A DNA stretch of 64,000 nucleotides. Source: Phycisphaerales bacterium. Its GTDB lineage: Bacteria; Planctomycetota; Phycisphaerae; Phycisphaerales; SM1A02. Location of the stretch: NCBI GenBank assembly GCA_029268515.1, contig JAQWNP010000017.1, positions 164,634 through 228,633 of the forward strand. The letters are read 5' to 3'. Numbering within the stretch: the stretch's first letter is position 1; the number at the start of each line of letters is the position of its first letter. The notes below the pieces were generated by a model that was not told where the DNA came from, made no database searches, and saw nothing but the letters and a program-made list of their open reading frames with translations. This document shows, in pieces, positions 54,631 through 64,000 of this stretch. The position numbers were made by a program, and so were the translations under genes.

Positions 54631-56148
54631 ATGACACGCGTTGCGATCGCTAGCCAATCTGAAACCCCAGCTATTGCAGGGGCTGCAATTGCTGATGCAG
54701 GAGGCAATGCTGTTGATGCGGCCCTTGCGGCCGTATTTGCCTCTTGGGTTTGTGAACCTGGATATACAGCTCTTGGTAGCGGTGCATTTATGACCGTTTG
54801 GTCACCAGAGCAGGGGGCCACGCCCATCTGTCTCGATGGATTTGCTGAAGTACCTGGCCGGCAGGCGGCCAGCATGGAGAATGCTGGCGGGCAACTCATC
54901 AAAATGCCATATGGCGTTGGTGTTGAGACAGGTGTCGGTGCTGCTGCAGTGGCGACGCCCGGGGCATTGCTGGCTGCCGAGACACTCTGGCAACGCTGGG
55001 GTAAATTGCCATGGGAAGTACTCTTTGAGCCAGCAATTGATCTGGCCCAAACAGGCTTTGTTCTTTCTGAGTCAGTTCATGCTTACTACGAGGCTGGCGC
55101 CCATCTGATTTTTTCGCAGACGCCCGATGCAGCGAGAATCTGTATGAAAGCAGATGGCACGATACATTCGGTAGGCACCAACATCACCATGCCCGATCTA
55201 GCAGCATCTTTTGAGCTCATTGCGGCAGAAGGTGCGAAGGCATTTTATCGCGGTGATCTTGGCCACCAAATAGGTGCTTGGATGAAAGACAACGGTGGTT
55301 TACTTTCAGCAGCTGATCTTGCTGCCTATGAAGTTGGCATTCGACCTTGTCACCAGACGAGGTCTGGAAATTGGATGCTTGCAACCGCGCCACTTCCAGC
55401 TATTGGAGGAGAAACGCTGAAGCATTTGGTGGTTGAGCTCAACAAATCAACTCAGCATGGATTTGATTCGGAGAACGTGAATTTCTTTGCCTGTGCTATG
55501 AAAGAGATATTTTCTCGGCGTAATGCAATGCTTTATGGAACGAGTCCTTCAGACACGGGTCTTTCTGAAGGCGAGCAACCAATTTCGGAATCAAGTTCTA
55601 CGAGCCATGTTTCATCAGTTGATTCCGATGGCTTAGCAGTATCTATTACATCATCTTGCGGCTATTCGGCAGGTGTCATTGTCCCTCAAACGGGAATTCT
55701 TCTTAACAACATGCTCGGTGAACAAGAGCTTAATGCTGATGCATCGAAACTCACACCGGGTACGAGGATCATGTCAAACATGTCTCCAGTTGTGGCGCAT
55801 GGTGATGATGGTTCAGTCATCTCACTGGGCGCAGCTGGCTCGCAACGGATTGTCAGTGCGATTGCACGTGTATGGATGGCTCGGGTACTGGATCCAAACC
55901 CAGATGCGGCAGGCATTGATGAGGCAGTTGAGGCTGCTCGGTGCCATATGCGGATGCGAGATGATGGTCCATTACTTGTCTATGAGCCAGGCGTTGACGT
56001 CTCTCAGTTCGAGGGCGAGACGGAGGCCTTTGATTCACATCACATGTATTTTGGATGTGTACAGGCAGCACAGTTGTCGGCCAACGGACAGCTCACAGCG
56101 AAAGCTGATCCAAGGCGGGCCGGTGGCGTTGCTTTGGGTGGGGCATAA
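54631..56148 (+). CDS. Gamma-glutamyltransferase family protein
   Basis: An N-terminal nucleophile hydrolase homologue, 505 aa from ATG 54631 (an upstream in-frame ATG at 54544 lies in the previous gene). The large-subunit part has AGGNAVDAALAAVF, ETGVGAAAVATPGAL, and the autoprocessing site aligns as TSHVSSVD with TTHYSVVD of the E. coli enzyme, keeping the nucleophile Thr. SGVIVPxTGILLNN-like text (AGVIVPQTGILLNNMLGEQELN) follows. No signal peptide is seen, so it may be a cytosolic GGT-like acylase. The substrate is not readable. Confidence 0.83.
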   Translation: MTRVAIASQSETPAIAGAAIADAGGNAVDAALAAVFASWVCEPGYTALGSGAFMTVWSPEQGATPICLDGFAEVPGRQAASMENAGGQLIKMPYGVGVETGVGAAAVATPGALLAAETLWQRWGKLPWEVLFEPAIDLAQTGFVLSESVHAYYEAGAHLIFSQTPDAARICMKADGTIHSVGTNITMPDLAASFELIAAEGAKAFYRGDLGHQIGAWMKDNGGLLSAADLAAYEVGIRPCHQTRSGNWMLATAPLPAIGGETLKHLVVELNKSTQHGFDSENVNFFACAMKEIFSRRNAMLYGTSPSDTGLSEGEQPISESSSTSHVSSVDSDGLAVSITSSCGYSAGVIVPQTGILLNNMLGEQELNADASKLTPGTRIMSNMSPVVAHGDDGSVISLGAAGSQRIVSAIARVWMARVLDPNPDAAGIDEAVEAARCHMRMRDDGPLLVYEPGVDVSQFEGETEAFDSHHMYFGCVQAAQLSANGQLTAKADPRRAGGVALGGA

Positions 56149-56172
56149 GACGTCAGCCACATCTGCGATATC

Positions 56173-57156
56173 ATGGTTGGCATGAGCGACGCACCCAAGC
56201 ACCAAGATCATCCTTCAATACCTCAGGCAGTCAGCGCTGAAGCGATCAATAAGGCGGCACTTTCGATCGGACAATCGATTGAGGCGGATCCAGCCTCAGA
56301 GCATCTATTTAGTCCGCGGCTACCGGATCGTGATCGAATTCTGAACGTCCTCGATCAATTGAGATGGATGTTGTTCCCGGGTTTTTTTGGCCCCCGAGAT
56401 TTTGGACCTGACGGTCTTCATCATCATTTGAAAAGTCTATTGGAGCGCATCTCAGTAGATTTTCAGGCACAGGTCGAAGCGGCCTTGCGGTATGAAGAGG
56501 CCCTCGACGGAAACACTGGTAGTGAGCATTGCTCGGCCCGAGCAATCGAGATTGTTCAAACCATGTTCGAGCGGCTTCCGGAGATTCGCAGGTTATTGAG
56601 CTTAGACATGCAGGCCGCATTTGATGGTGATCCTGCGGCACGCCATACCGACGAGACAATACTCTGCTATCCAGGCCTTTACGCCATTAGCGTGCATCGA
56701 ATTGCTCATGAACTTTTTCTCATGGGTGTTCCTTTAATCCCAAGGATCATGTCAGAGGAAGCTCATAGTAAGACTGGAATCGATATTCACCCTGGTGCTC
56801 AGATTGGCGAACGTTTTTTTGTCGATCATGGAACTGGTGTTGTTATTGGTGAGACTGCTGAGATTGGCAGCAACTGCAAGCTGTATCAAGGAGTCACTAT
56901 TGGTGCTACAGCTTTTCTTCGCGACGAATCCGGTCGACTCAAACGCGGTATCAAGCGCCATCCGACACTCAAAGACAATGTGACTGTTTTTGCTGGGGCC
57001 TCGATACTCGGCGGTGCAACGGTGATTGGTGAAGGTTCAGTCATTAATGGCGGTGTGTTTCTGACCCACTCGGTGCCACCAGAGCATATTGTCAGAGCGC
57101 CCAAGGCAGATGTGCGTTTACGATCGGCGCCCGGATCGAAAACCCGAAAATCCTAG
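56173..57156 (+). CDS. cysE: Serine O-acetyltransferase
   Basis: Acetylates serine with acetyl-CoA, the first step of cysteine synthesis. The 327 aa have an N-terminal helical domain longer than in E. coli and a left-handed beta-helix of hexapeptide repeats (GIDIHPGAQIGERFFVDHGTG, VVIGETAEIGSNCKLYQG, ASILGGATVIGEGSVI). The active-site Asp/His are in FVDHGTG. The start is ATG 56173 or ATG 56182. The C-terminus lacks the usual feedback Ile tail. The extended form resembles EpsC-type serine acetyltransferases. Confidence 0.92.
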   Translation: MVGMSDAPKHQDHPSIPQAVSAEAINKAALSIGQSIEADPASEHLFSPRLPDRDRILNVLDQLRWMLFPGFFGPRDFGPDGLHHHLKSLLERISVDFQAQVEAALRYEEALDGNTGSEHCSARAIEIVQTMFERLPEIRRLLSLDMQAAFDGDPAARHTDETILCYPGLYAISVHRIAHELFLMGVPLIPRIMSEEAHSKTGIDIHPGAQIGERFFVDHGTGVVIGETAEIGSNCKLYQGVTIGATAFLRDESGRLKRGIKRHPTLKDNVTVFAGASILGGATVIGEGSVINGGVFLTHSVPPEHIVRAPKADVRLRSAPGSKTRKS

Positions 57157-57265
57157 GCGCTAACTGATGAAGTAACCGAATGATCCGGGTGTGGTACAAT
57201 GGCCTGTATGAAGCATTTAGCTCATCGCTTAACGAAGAAACAGTTGTTTTTGCAGGGCAAATACC

Positions 57266-60010
57266 ATGGTAAATAAGGACCCATTCGGGGTAATCGAGAC
57301 GCTGGATACGGCTGTCGGGCCTCGGCGTATTTTTAGTATTCCCAAACTGACGGGGCAGCAGGGCGTAGGCGATCTTGATGCCATGCCATATAGCATCAAG
57401 ATTCTTCTTGAGTGTTGTCTTCGCCATATTGATGGTGAGATTGTTTCGAAAGAAGATGTACTCAATGTCGCTTCTTATGATGCAACCAATGTACTACCTG
57501 TTGAAATTCCATACATGCCCACGCGCGTTCTTCTTCAAGACTTCACAGGCGTGCCAGCAGTCGTTGATTTGGCAGCAATGCGGGATGCAGTCGTTGGATT
57601 AACTGGTGATGATGCAAGTGCTCAAAAAGTAAATCCGCTGGTTCGATGCGATCTGGTGATCGATCACTCTGTTCAGGTTGATGCGTTCAATTCTGGAATG
57701 GCTTTGACAATTAACTCTGATAAAGAGTTTGAGCGAAATCTTGAGCGATATGAACTTCTAAAGTGGGCCCAAACCGCATTTGATAATTTTCATGTGGTAC
57801 CGCCTGCAACCGGTATTTGTCACCAGGTTAATCTGGAGTACCTTGGCAAAGTTATCTGGGATGACGGCCAAGACTTGTTTCCCGATAGTCTTGTCGGAAC
57901 AGATTCACATACAACCATGATCAATGGTTTATCAGTCATGGGTTGGGGCGTTGGTGGTATCGAGGCCGAAGCGGTGATGGTCGGGCAGCCAATCTACATG
58001 CTCATTCCGGAAGTCGTTGGTTTTAAATTTACAGGGCATCTTGCAGAAGGCACGACCGCCACGGATCTTGTATTGCGTGTTACTGAAATGTTGCGTGCCC
58101 ATGGTGTGGTTGGAAAGTTTGTTGAGTACTTTGGCCCAGGATTGGCTGAGATTCCATTGGCAAACCGAGCCACTATTGCGAATATGGCGCCAGAATATGG
58201 TGCAACAATGGGCTTCTTTCCGACTGATGAACAGACCCTTAAGTACCTTTCGTTTACCGGGCGTGATGAAAAACACTGCCAAGCCGTAGAGCAGTACTGT
58301 AAGGCTCAAGGCCTTTGGCATAAGAGTGATGCGCCGGTGTGTTACTCCAGTACATTAGAACTTGATCTGTCAACTATCGAGCCAGCACTCGCGGGGCCAA
58401 AGCGCCCTCAGGATCGCATCAACTTGGCTGATATGAAATCAACTTGGCACGAGGCGAGGCGTGCGACGTTTGGTCATGAGCATCCCGCAGCGGGTGAATC
58501 TCAGCGAGGATGGGGTGCCAATGATGGTGGTACCGCAGTTGCTGAGCAGTCACAAGTTGCTCAAGTGAGTTGTCAAGATGAACAGTTTACTTTAGCTGAT
58601 GGTGCAGTTGTTATCGCTGCGATTACAAGTTGTACAAACACGAGTAATCCAGATGTGATGATTGGCGCCGGTCTGCTGGCGCGAAAAGCAGCAGAGCGAG
58701 GGCTGAGCAGAGCGCCATGGGTAAAGACATCGCTCGCTCCTGGATCTAAGGTCGTCACTCAATACCTTGAAAAAGGTAACTTGATGGATGATCTAGAAAA
58801 AATGGGCTTTTACCTCGTGGGTTATGGATGCACAACGTGTATTGGCAACTCAGGTCCACTGCCTGAAGCTATCAGTAAAGCAATTAATGATCATGATTTG
58901 GTTGCCTGCAGCGTGCTCAGTGGTAATCGAAACTTTGAAGGTCGGATTTCCCCTGATTGCAAGGCAAACTATTTAGCTTCTCCGCCGCTGGTTGTTGCTT
59001 ACGCAATTGCTGGCACCATCGATATCGATCTCACCTCTGAGCCTCTTGGGCAAGATCCATCAGGTGAGGATGTCTATCTACGCGATATATGGCCAAGTCA
59101 GACCGAGGTCGAGGATCTGAAGTCAGTGTGCCTGACGCGGGAGCAGTTTGTCGAGCAGTACAGTGATGTGTTTGATGGGGCAGAAGAATGGCAGTCAATC
59201 GAAGTCACTGGTGGCAATCGTTTTGCCTGGTCTGATGACAGTACATACATTCATAATCCGCCATTCTTTGCAGGCATGACCATGGAGGTCTCACCGATTG
59301 AACCAATTTACGGCGCTCGAGTGCTTTGTAAATTGGGAACATCGGTCACCACGGATCACATATCGCCAGCAGGTGCTATTGCAACTGATTCACCAGCGGG
59401 GCAATGGCTGATTGAGCACGGTGTCGAAAAGTCGATGTTCAATAGCTTTGGCTCTCGTCGCGGCAATGATCTTGTGATGACCAGAGGAACATTCGGAAAT
59501 ATTCGAGTACGTAATGAAATGGCGCCAGGTAAAGAGGGTGGCTTTACGACGGATCTTTTGGATGGAAAAGTGAAGTCCATTTTCGAGGCAAGTTGTCATT
59601 ACAAGGACGAGGGTATTCCACTCGTTGTGCTGGCCGGGAAAGACTATGGCATGGGTTCGTCACGCGATTGGGCAGCGAAGGGGACGATGCTTTTAGGTGT
59701 GCGAGCAGTTATTGCTGAAAGCTTTGAGCGTATTCACCGCAGCAACCTTATTGGTATGGGGGTGGTGCCTCTTTGCTTCAAAGATGGGCAAAGTGCTGAG
59801 ACCCTAGGATTAGATGGCAGTGAAACATTTAGCATTGAAATAGATGACCAAGTAAAACCGCGGCAAGATATCAAGGTCACTGCTACAAAATCAGATGGCA
59901 CCAATGTCGACTTTAGTACAAGCTGCCGACTCGATACACCTGTAGAAGTGACGTACTACCGTAACGGTGGAATTCTTCAGACGGTGCTGAGGCGTATGGC
60001 ATCTTCATAG
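57266..60010 (+). CDS. acnA: Aconitate hydratase A
   Basis: A TCA-cycle [4Fe-4S] enzyme interconverting citrate and isocitrate. The 914 aa match the AcnA/IRP type: N-terminal YSIKILLECCLR and PVQVDAF-like SVQVDAFN, iron-sulfur ligands in SCTNTSNPD (Cys near 455) and GCTTCIGNSG (two Cys near 521 and 524), and the swivel domain at the C-terminus with GKDYGMGSSRDWAAKG and FERIHRSNLIGMG. Length is typical. Its stop overlaps the converging methyltransferase gene by six bases. Confidence 0.97.
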   Translation: MVNKDPFGVIETLDTAVGPRRIFSIPKLTGQQGVGDLDAMPYSIKILLECCLRHIDGEIVSKEDVLNVASYDATNVLPVEIPYMPTRVLLQDFTGVPAVVDLAAMRDAVVGLTGDDASAQKVNPLVRCDLVIDHSVQVDAFNSGMALTINSDKEFERNLERYELLKWAQTAFDNFHVVPPATGICHQVNLEYLGKVIWDDGQDLFPDSLVGTDSHTTMINGLSVMGWGVGGIEAEAVMVGQPIYMLIPEVVGFKFTGHLAEGTTATDLVLRVTEMLRAHGVVGKFVEYFGPGLAEIPLANRATIANMAPEYGATMGFFPTDEQTLKYLSFTGRDEKHCQAVEQYCKAQGLWHKSDAPVCYSSTLELDLSTIEPALAGPKRPQDRINLADMKSTWHEARRATFGHEHPAAGESQRGWGANDGGTAVAEQSQVAQVSCQDEQFTLADGAVVIAAITSCTNTSNPDVMIGAGLLARKAAERGLSRAPWVKTSLAPGSKVVTQYLEKGNLMDDLEKMGFYLVGYGCTTCIGNSGPLPEAISKAINDHDLVACSVLSGNRNFEGRISPDCKANYLASPPLVVAYAIAGTIDIDLTSEPLGQDPSGEDVYLRDIWPSQTEVEDLKSVCLTREQFVEQYSDVFDGAEEWQSIEVTGGNRFAWSDDSTYIHNPPFFAGMTMEVSPIEPIYGARVLCKLGTSVTTDHISPAGAIATDSPAGQWLIEHGVEKSMFNSFGSRRGNDLVMTRGTFGNIRVRNEMAPGKEGGFTTDLLDGKVKSIFEASCHYKDEGIPLVVLAGKDYGMGSSRDWAAKGTMLLGVRAVIAESFERIHRSNLIGMGVVPLCFKDGQSAETLGLDGSETFSIEIDDQVKPRQDIKVTATKSDGTNVDFSTSCRLDTPVEVTYYRNGGILQTVLRRMASS

Positions 60011-61195
60011 TGATGTGCCCGGTTTCGTAAGTACAGCGACCATTTTCTTTTCGAGCCTGAGCACAAAAAGAACGAGCCCATCTTTGCCACTCATTGGAAG
60101 TGTTGCCGAGACCGCATCAGGATCAACGGCTTTCCCACGAGTACGCACGGTGCTGACCTTGTATTCATTTTTATTAAGCCAGAGGCGCACGTTCCTCGTT
60201 CGCCATGGCATGAGGTGTACGACTTCGTAAGTACGCAGCCATGGTGAGCGGACCGGTGTATCACTTGTCAGGAGTCCAAGGCCAGGTGCGGCTTCAAAAA
60301 GGCATTCGCGTTCTGGGAGGCAGCCTAAAAGACCAGCTCGCTCAAGGGCTGGATCAGCTTCGAACAACAGCCCATCGATCCCAGGCTGTGCTCGAAAACG
60401 CGGCCGTTGTGGGATGCCACTGAGAGAAATGCCAGCTGAGACATTGGTGGCTGTGTAGTGGCCAGGATGGTGGGCCAATGTCCCTCGCCACCAGGTGGTT
60501 TCATAGAGACGCCTGCCGTCACCAATCACTTCAACCTCATCGGTTTTTGAGAGGGGTATTTGTTCGAAGTCAACGCCTGGTCCTAGTTTGATGGCTGCTT
60601 GGGGTAGTAATTGAGTGAGGCCCCTAATCGTTTCATCGCCCGGGATTAAGTCAGCATAATTCCAGAGGCGTTTGCCATGGAGGCGTCTACTGGGATCAAT
60701 GTGCCAGGCATCAGACTGCTTAATGCTGGCCTGCGCGCTTGAATCAGTTATGTCGAGCTCGCGCGCTGGGCAATGCGCATTATGTTCTGTCATCCAAACG
60801 CGAGTCGGGTCAATATCGAAGCCGGTGACTTTCGTCACGCGGGCTAATTCAATGGCATCGCCGCCGATTCCACAACACAGATCAGCGACCTGTCCCAGAT
60901 CAGTGAAACGAGCCGCTTTATGTCTTGCGATCGCTGTACCTGAAGCTTGCTCAACACCCTCGATATCAGCGATGAGCCGCTGAGGATCTTCGAACTTACT
61001 GGTGGCACGAGCTCGTGCATCGAGTAGTTTCATCGCTGCTGAGATCTGCTCCAATGACCATGTCTTGCGGAGCTTCGTGAGGCCTGCAACATCATGCTGA
61101 TCAATCTTTGCAGCCGCCTCAATGAGCTGGCAGCCGTCTTGGGTTGCCAGATATTGCCAAAGCGCTAGCCGGAGTTGTTGTGGAGAGGCGTTCAA
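60005..61195 (-). CDS. Class I SAM-dependent methyltransferase with THUMP-like tail
   Basis: A 396 aa Rossmann methyltransferase. Motif I is DLCCGIGGDAIELAR near residue 103 and the acidic loop is TGFDIDPTRVWMTEHNAH. An N-terminal helical region precedes it. The C-terminal part (about 270-396: LLEADPALERAGLL, LRTYEVVHLMPWRTRNVRLWL, GKDGLVLFVLRLEKK) matches THUMP-like domains found in this group. RNA is a plausible substrate but unproven. Confidence 0.78.
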   Translation of the reverse strand: MNASPQQLRLALWQYLATQDGCQLIEAAAKIDQHDVAGLTKLRKTWSLEQISAAMKLLDARARATSKFEDPQRLIADIEGVEQASGTAIARHKAARFTDLGQVADLCCGIGGDAIELARVTKVTGFDIDPTRVWMTEHNAHCPARELDITDSSAQASIKQSDAWHIDPSRRLHGKRLWNYADLIPGDETIRGLTQLLPQAAIKLGPGVDFEQIPLSKTDEVEVIGDGRRLYETTWWRGTLAHHPGHYTATNVSAGISLSGIPQRPRFRAQPGIDGLLFEADPALERAGLLGCLPERECLFEAAPGLGLLTSDTPVRSPWLRTYEVVHLMPWRTRNVRLWLNKNEYKVSTVRTRGKAVDPDAVSATLPMSGKDGLVLFVLRLEKKMVAVLTKPGTSL

Positions 61196-61342
61196 ATCAC
61201 TTCCATGCTAACGAGCCTGAGAGAATTGGCGAAGGTATCAACGCAGCCTAGCTGTGATTTGACGCTCGCCTGTGAAGTCAGGGATATGCAAAAATGCACT
61301 GTTTATTTCCAACAGCGTTCTTGAGTTGTCTATGAAAGAGCC

Positions 61343-62086
61343 ATGAGTTGGATCATGGACGCATTGGATATTTGGCTTGGATTCACGCAGCCTTATGCCC
61401 GCCTAGAGGTGGCACAGGCCGGCTTTGAGGCAGATCGTGTGATGGACTATTGCCCATGCTGCGGTAGCAGTGTTGGGCGCGGTGAGGTTCATGTCTGGAA
61501 GGATCGTTTGTGTTGTACAGAATGTCGGTATCGGGTTCATGCAGTCAGTCGGGTCATTCGACTCGGGCCTTATTGTTCACCGCTGCGTCCTTGGATATTG
61601 CAGATCAAGTTCCACCGGTGGGAACCCCTTGCTCAAGAGCTGGGACGCTGCCTTGCGCAACAGGTTCGAGATCGATACCGCCAACAAGCTAAGGCCATGG
61701 TTGTGGTACCGATTCCCATGTCGCCATGGCGTCATCTGGTGCGAGGTATTGATCACACCCACATCTTGGCACAGGCGGTGGCGAAAGAGTTGGGGGCCCC
61801 CTTAGAGAGACCGCTCTCTGTTCGCTGGGGCTGCTCTAGGCGACCCCAGGCCGGATTGTCGTCGTCACTTCGCCGACGAATGCCTGCGACTCGTTGGCGA
61901 CTATCAAAGCGTCTGGTGGGGACGATTCGCAATAGGCATATCTTGCTTATTGATGACGTTCTTACCACTGGAGCGACGCTGAATACGGCTGCAGGGGCGA
62001 TGAGGGCAGCCAGCCCCAGATCGATCACAGCAGCCGTACTTGCGGTGTCTGATAGGGGCCGTGGGGGAGCTAAAATATCTAAATGA
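61343..62086 (+). CDS. comF: ComF family phosphoribosyltransferase-like protein
   Basis: A 247 aa ComF/GntX-type protein: a four-Cys zinc ribbon at the N-terminus (YCPCCGSSVG, LCCTECRYRV, residues about 35-60) and a PRTase domain with VPIPMSPWRHLVRGIDHTHILAQAVAK and the PRPP loop LLIDDVLTTGATLNTAA near 215. In competent bacteria ComF acts in DNA uptake; elsewhere its role is open. It stands alone, 67 bases before the 16S promoter. Confidence 0.9.
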   Translation: MSWIMDALDIWLGFTQPYARLEVAQAGFEADRVMDYCPCCGSSVGRGEVHVWKDRLCCTECRYRVHAVSRVIRLGPYCSPLRPWILQIKFHRWEPLAQELGRCLAQQVRDRYRQQAKAMVVVPIPMSPWRHLVRGIDHTHILAQAVAKELGAPLERPLSVRWGCSRRPQAGLSSSLRRRMPATRWRLSKRLVGTIRNRHILLIDDVLTTGATLNTAAGAMRAASPRSITAAVLAVSDRGRGGAKISK

Positions 62087-62152
62087 CCCAGAAGGCGAAC
62101 CAGTCGCTGGTTTGGTCCGTATATATCAGGTTGCCCATATTTCCTGGCAAGG

Positions 62153-62180
62153 TTGACACCTCGCATAGCCTGGGTACTAT
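62153..62180 (+). promoter_or_regulatory. Promoter of the 16S rRNA gene
   Basis: TTGACA at 62153-62158 and TACTAT at 62175-62180 with a 16-base spacer. Confidence 0.7.
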
Positions 62181-62261
62181 TGTCGTTCTGGCCCGCTGGC
62201 GCGATGCAGCGGGTCTCGCCATTCTATAGGCGTTGAGCCAGCGATCGGTGCTGGTTCGGAT

Positions 62262-62274
62262 TGCTCTTTGAAAA
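62262..62274 (+). promoter_or_regulatory. boxA-like antitermination signal in the 16S leader
   Basis: TGCTCTTTGAAAA, nine of the first ten positions as in the boxA consensus TGCTCTTTAACA. Compare the similar site upstream of the 23S gene. Confidence 0.7.
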
Positions 62275-62356
62275 GTGAACAGCCAAATAAGCTACGCGGG
62301 TGTGATCATTTCATGACAAACAGCACAGTTGTCATTGAAATGTGAAACCCCAATTC

Positions 62357-62584
62357 GGTAATCAATTTTCACAGATTGATTACCACCCCTTGAGCAACCG
62401 CGTGTTCGTAACGCCAATCATGTTGATTGACTGTTGCTGGTTTCTCAAGGTGCTTTAGTAAAGCAGGGTGGACTAGCCGTCCACCCACATCGTGCATGTA
62501 AGTGTGCGATGTAGACCGCGGGCAGCAATAGCTGTCCGTACCAGGTCTACTTTTCAAGATCGTTTTCATGTTGCTTGCAACATG
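62357..62584 (+). promoter_or_regulatory. Hairpin-rich 16S rRNA leader
   Basis: At least six inverted repeats lie in a row. GGTAATCAAT/ATTGATTACC is at 62357-62384, CCTTGAG/CTCAAGG at 62388-62450, GGGTGGAC/GTCCACCC at 62466-62486, ACATCG/CGATGT extended to ten pairs at 62487-62512, GTAGACC/GGTCTAC at 62511-62550 with an inner GCAGC/GCTGT stem and TTTT after it, and CATGTTGC/GCAACATG at 62567-62584. They probably guide folding and 5' processing of pre-16S rRNA. Confidence 0.7.
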
Positions 62585-62598
62585 TAGACAACGAATAA

Positions 62599-64000
<1,402 letters not shown>

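Overview
The window looks like chromosomal DNA of a planctomycete, most likely of the Phycisphaerae type. The grounds are: a 16S rRNA gene unlinked from the 23S-5S pair, secreted proteins with dockerin-like DxDGxG repeats, pseudopilin/secretion loci with long low-complexity tails, and GYF_2-domain proteins. Base composition is moderate (about 50% GC by eye). This placement is an inference from reading, not from a phylogeny.

Layout. (1) 1-7801, minus strand: a type II secretion operon read right to left, consisting of an exported helical protein, then gspE, gspF, gspG, gspH, gspI, gspJ and gspK (gspK is cut by the window edge). (2) 8332-11573, minus: an ABC-2 exporter pair and a secreted lipoprotein-sorting-like protein. 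(3) 11790-16527, plus: metH behind a hairpin-rich leader, a GNAT acetyltransferase and a CPBP membrane protease. (4) 16996-21659, plus: four consecutive genes whose products all begin with a GYF_2-like domain followed by membrane anchors. The first carries a very long polyproline block and the fourth ends in a GspG-like pseudopilin fold. This is the best candidate for an undescribed system here. (5) 21656-25840, minus: glyS, pdxA and an APC amino-acid permease whose composition looks foreign. (6) 25991-31125: a hypothetical protein, a secreted dockerin protein, an S1-domain protein and an MtaB-like methylthiotransferase. (7) 31381-37026, plus: a three-gene inner-membrane platform whose first gene reads as a PilM-PilN fusion (GspL-like architecture). 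It could supply parts that the first secretion operon lacks. (8) 37266-40806: a 23S-5S rRNA operon with its own promoter, boxA, flanking processing stem and terminator. (9) 40876-49473: a membrane-anchored dual-specificity phosphatase, lemA, an HtpX-like protease, a PEBP lipoprotein, a secreted glycine-zipper protein, tRNA-Ser(CGA), and two DUF1579-like paralogues flanking a hypothetical gene. (10) 49596-60010, plus: a PrpF-family isomerase, a deacetylase-like protein, a secreted lipase-like protein and a P-domain/dockerin protein in near-overlapping pairs, then a gamma-glutamyltransferase homologue, serine acetyltransferase and aconitase. (11) 60005-62086: a class I methyltransferase and comF. 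(12) 62153-64000: promoter, boxA and a strongly structured leader, then the 16S rRNA gene (its 3' end lies beyond the window).

How the parts fit. The 1-6 kb operon encodes the ATPase, platform protein and all pseudopilins of a T2SS, but no GspC, D, L or M is seen there. The 31-37 kb locus encodes L/M-like platform proteins without an ATPase or pilins. The two may form one machine, which would export the signal-peptide and dockerin proteins encoded nearby. The rRNA genes form two separately controlled units about 22 kb apart on the same strand, both with a TTGACA promoter and a boxA-like antitermination signal.
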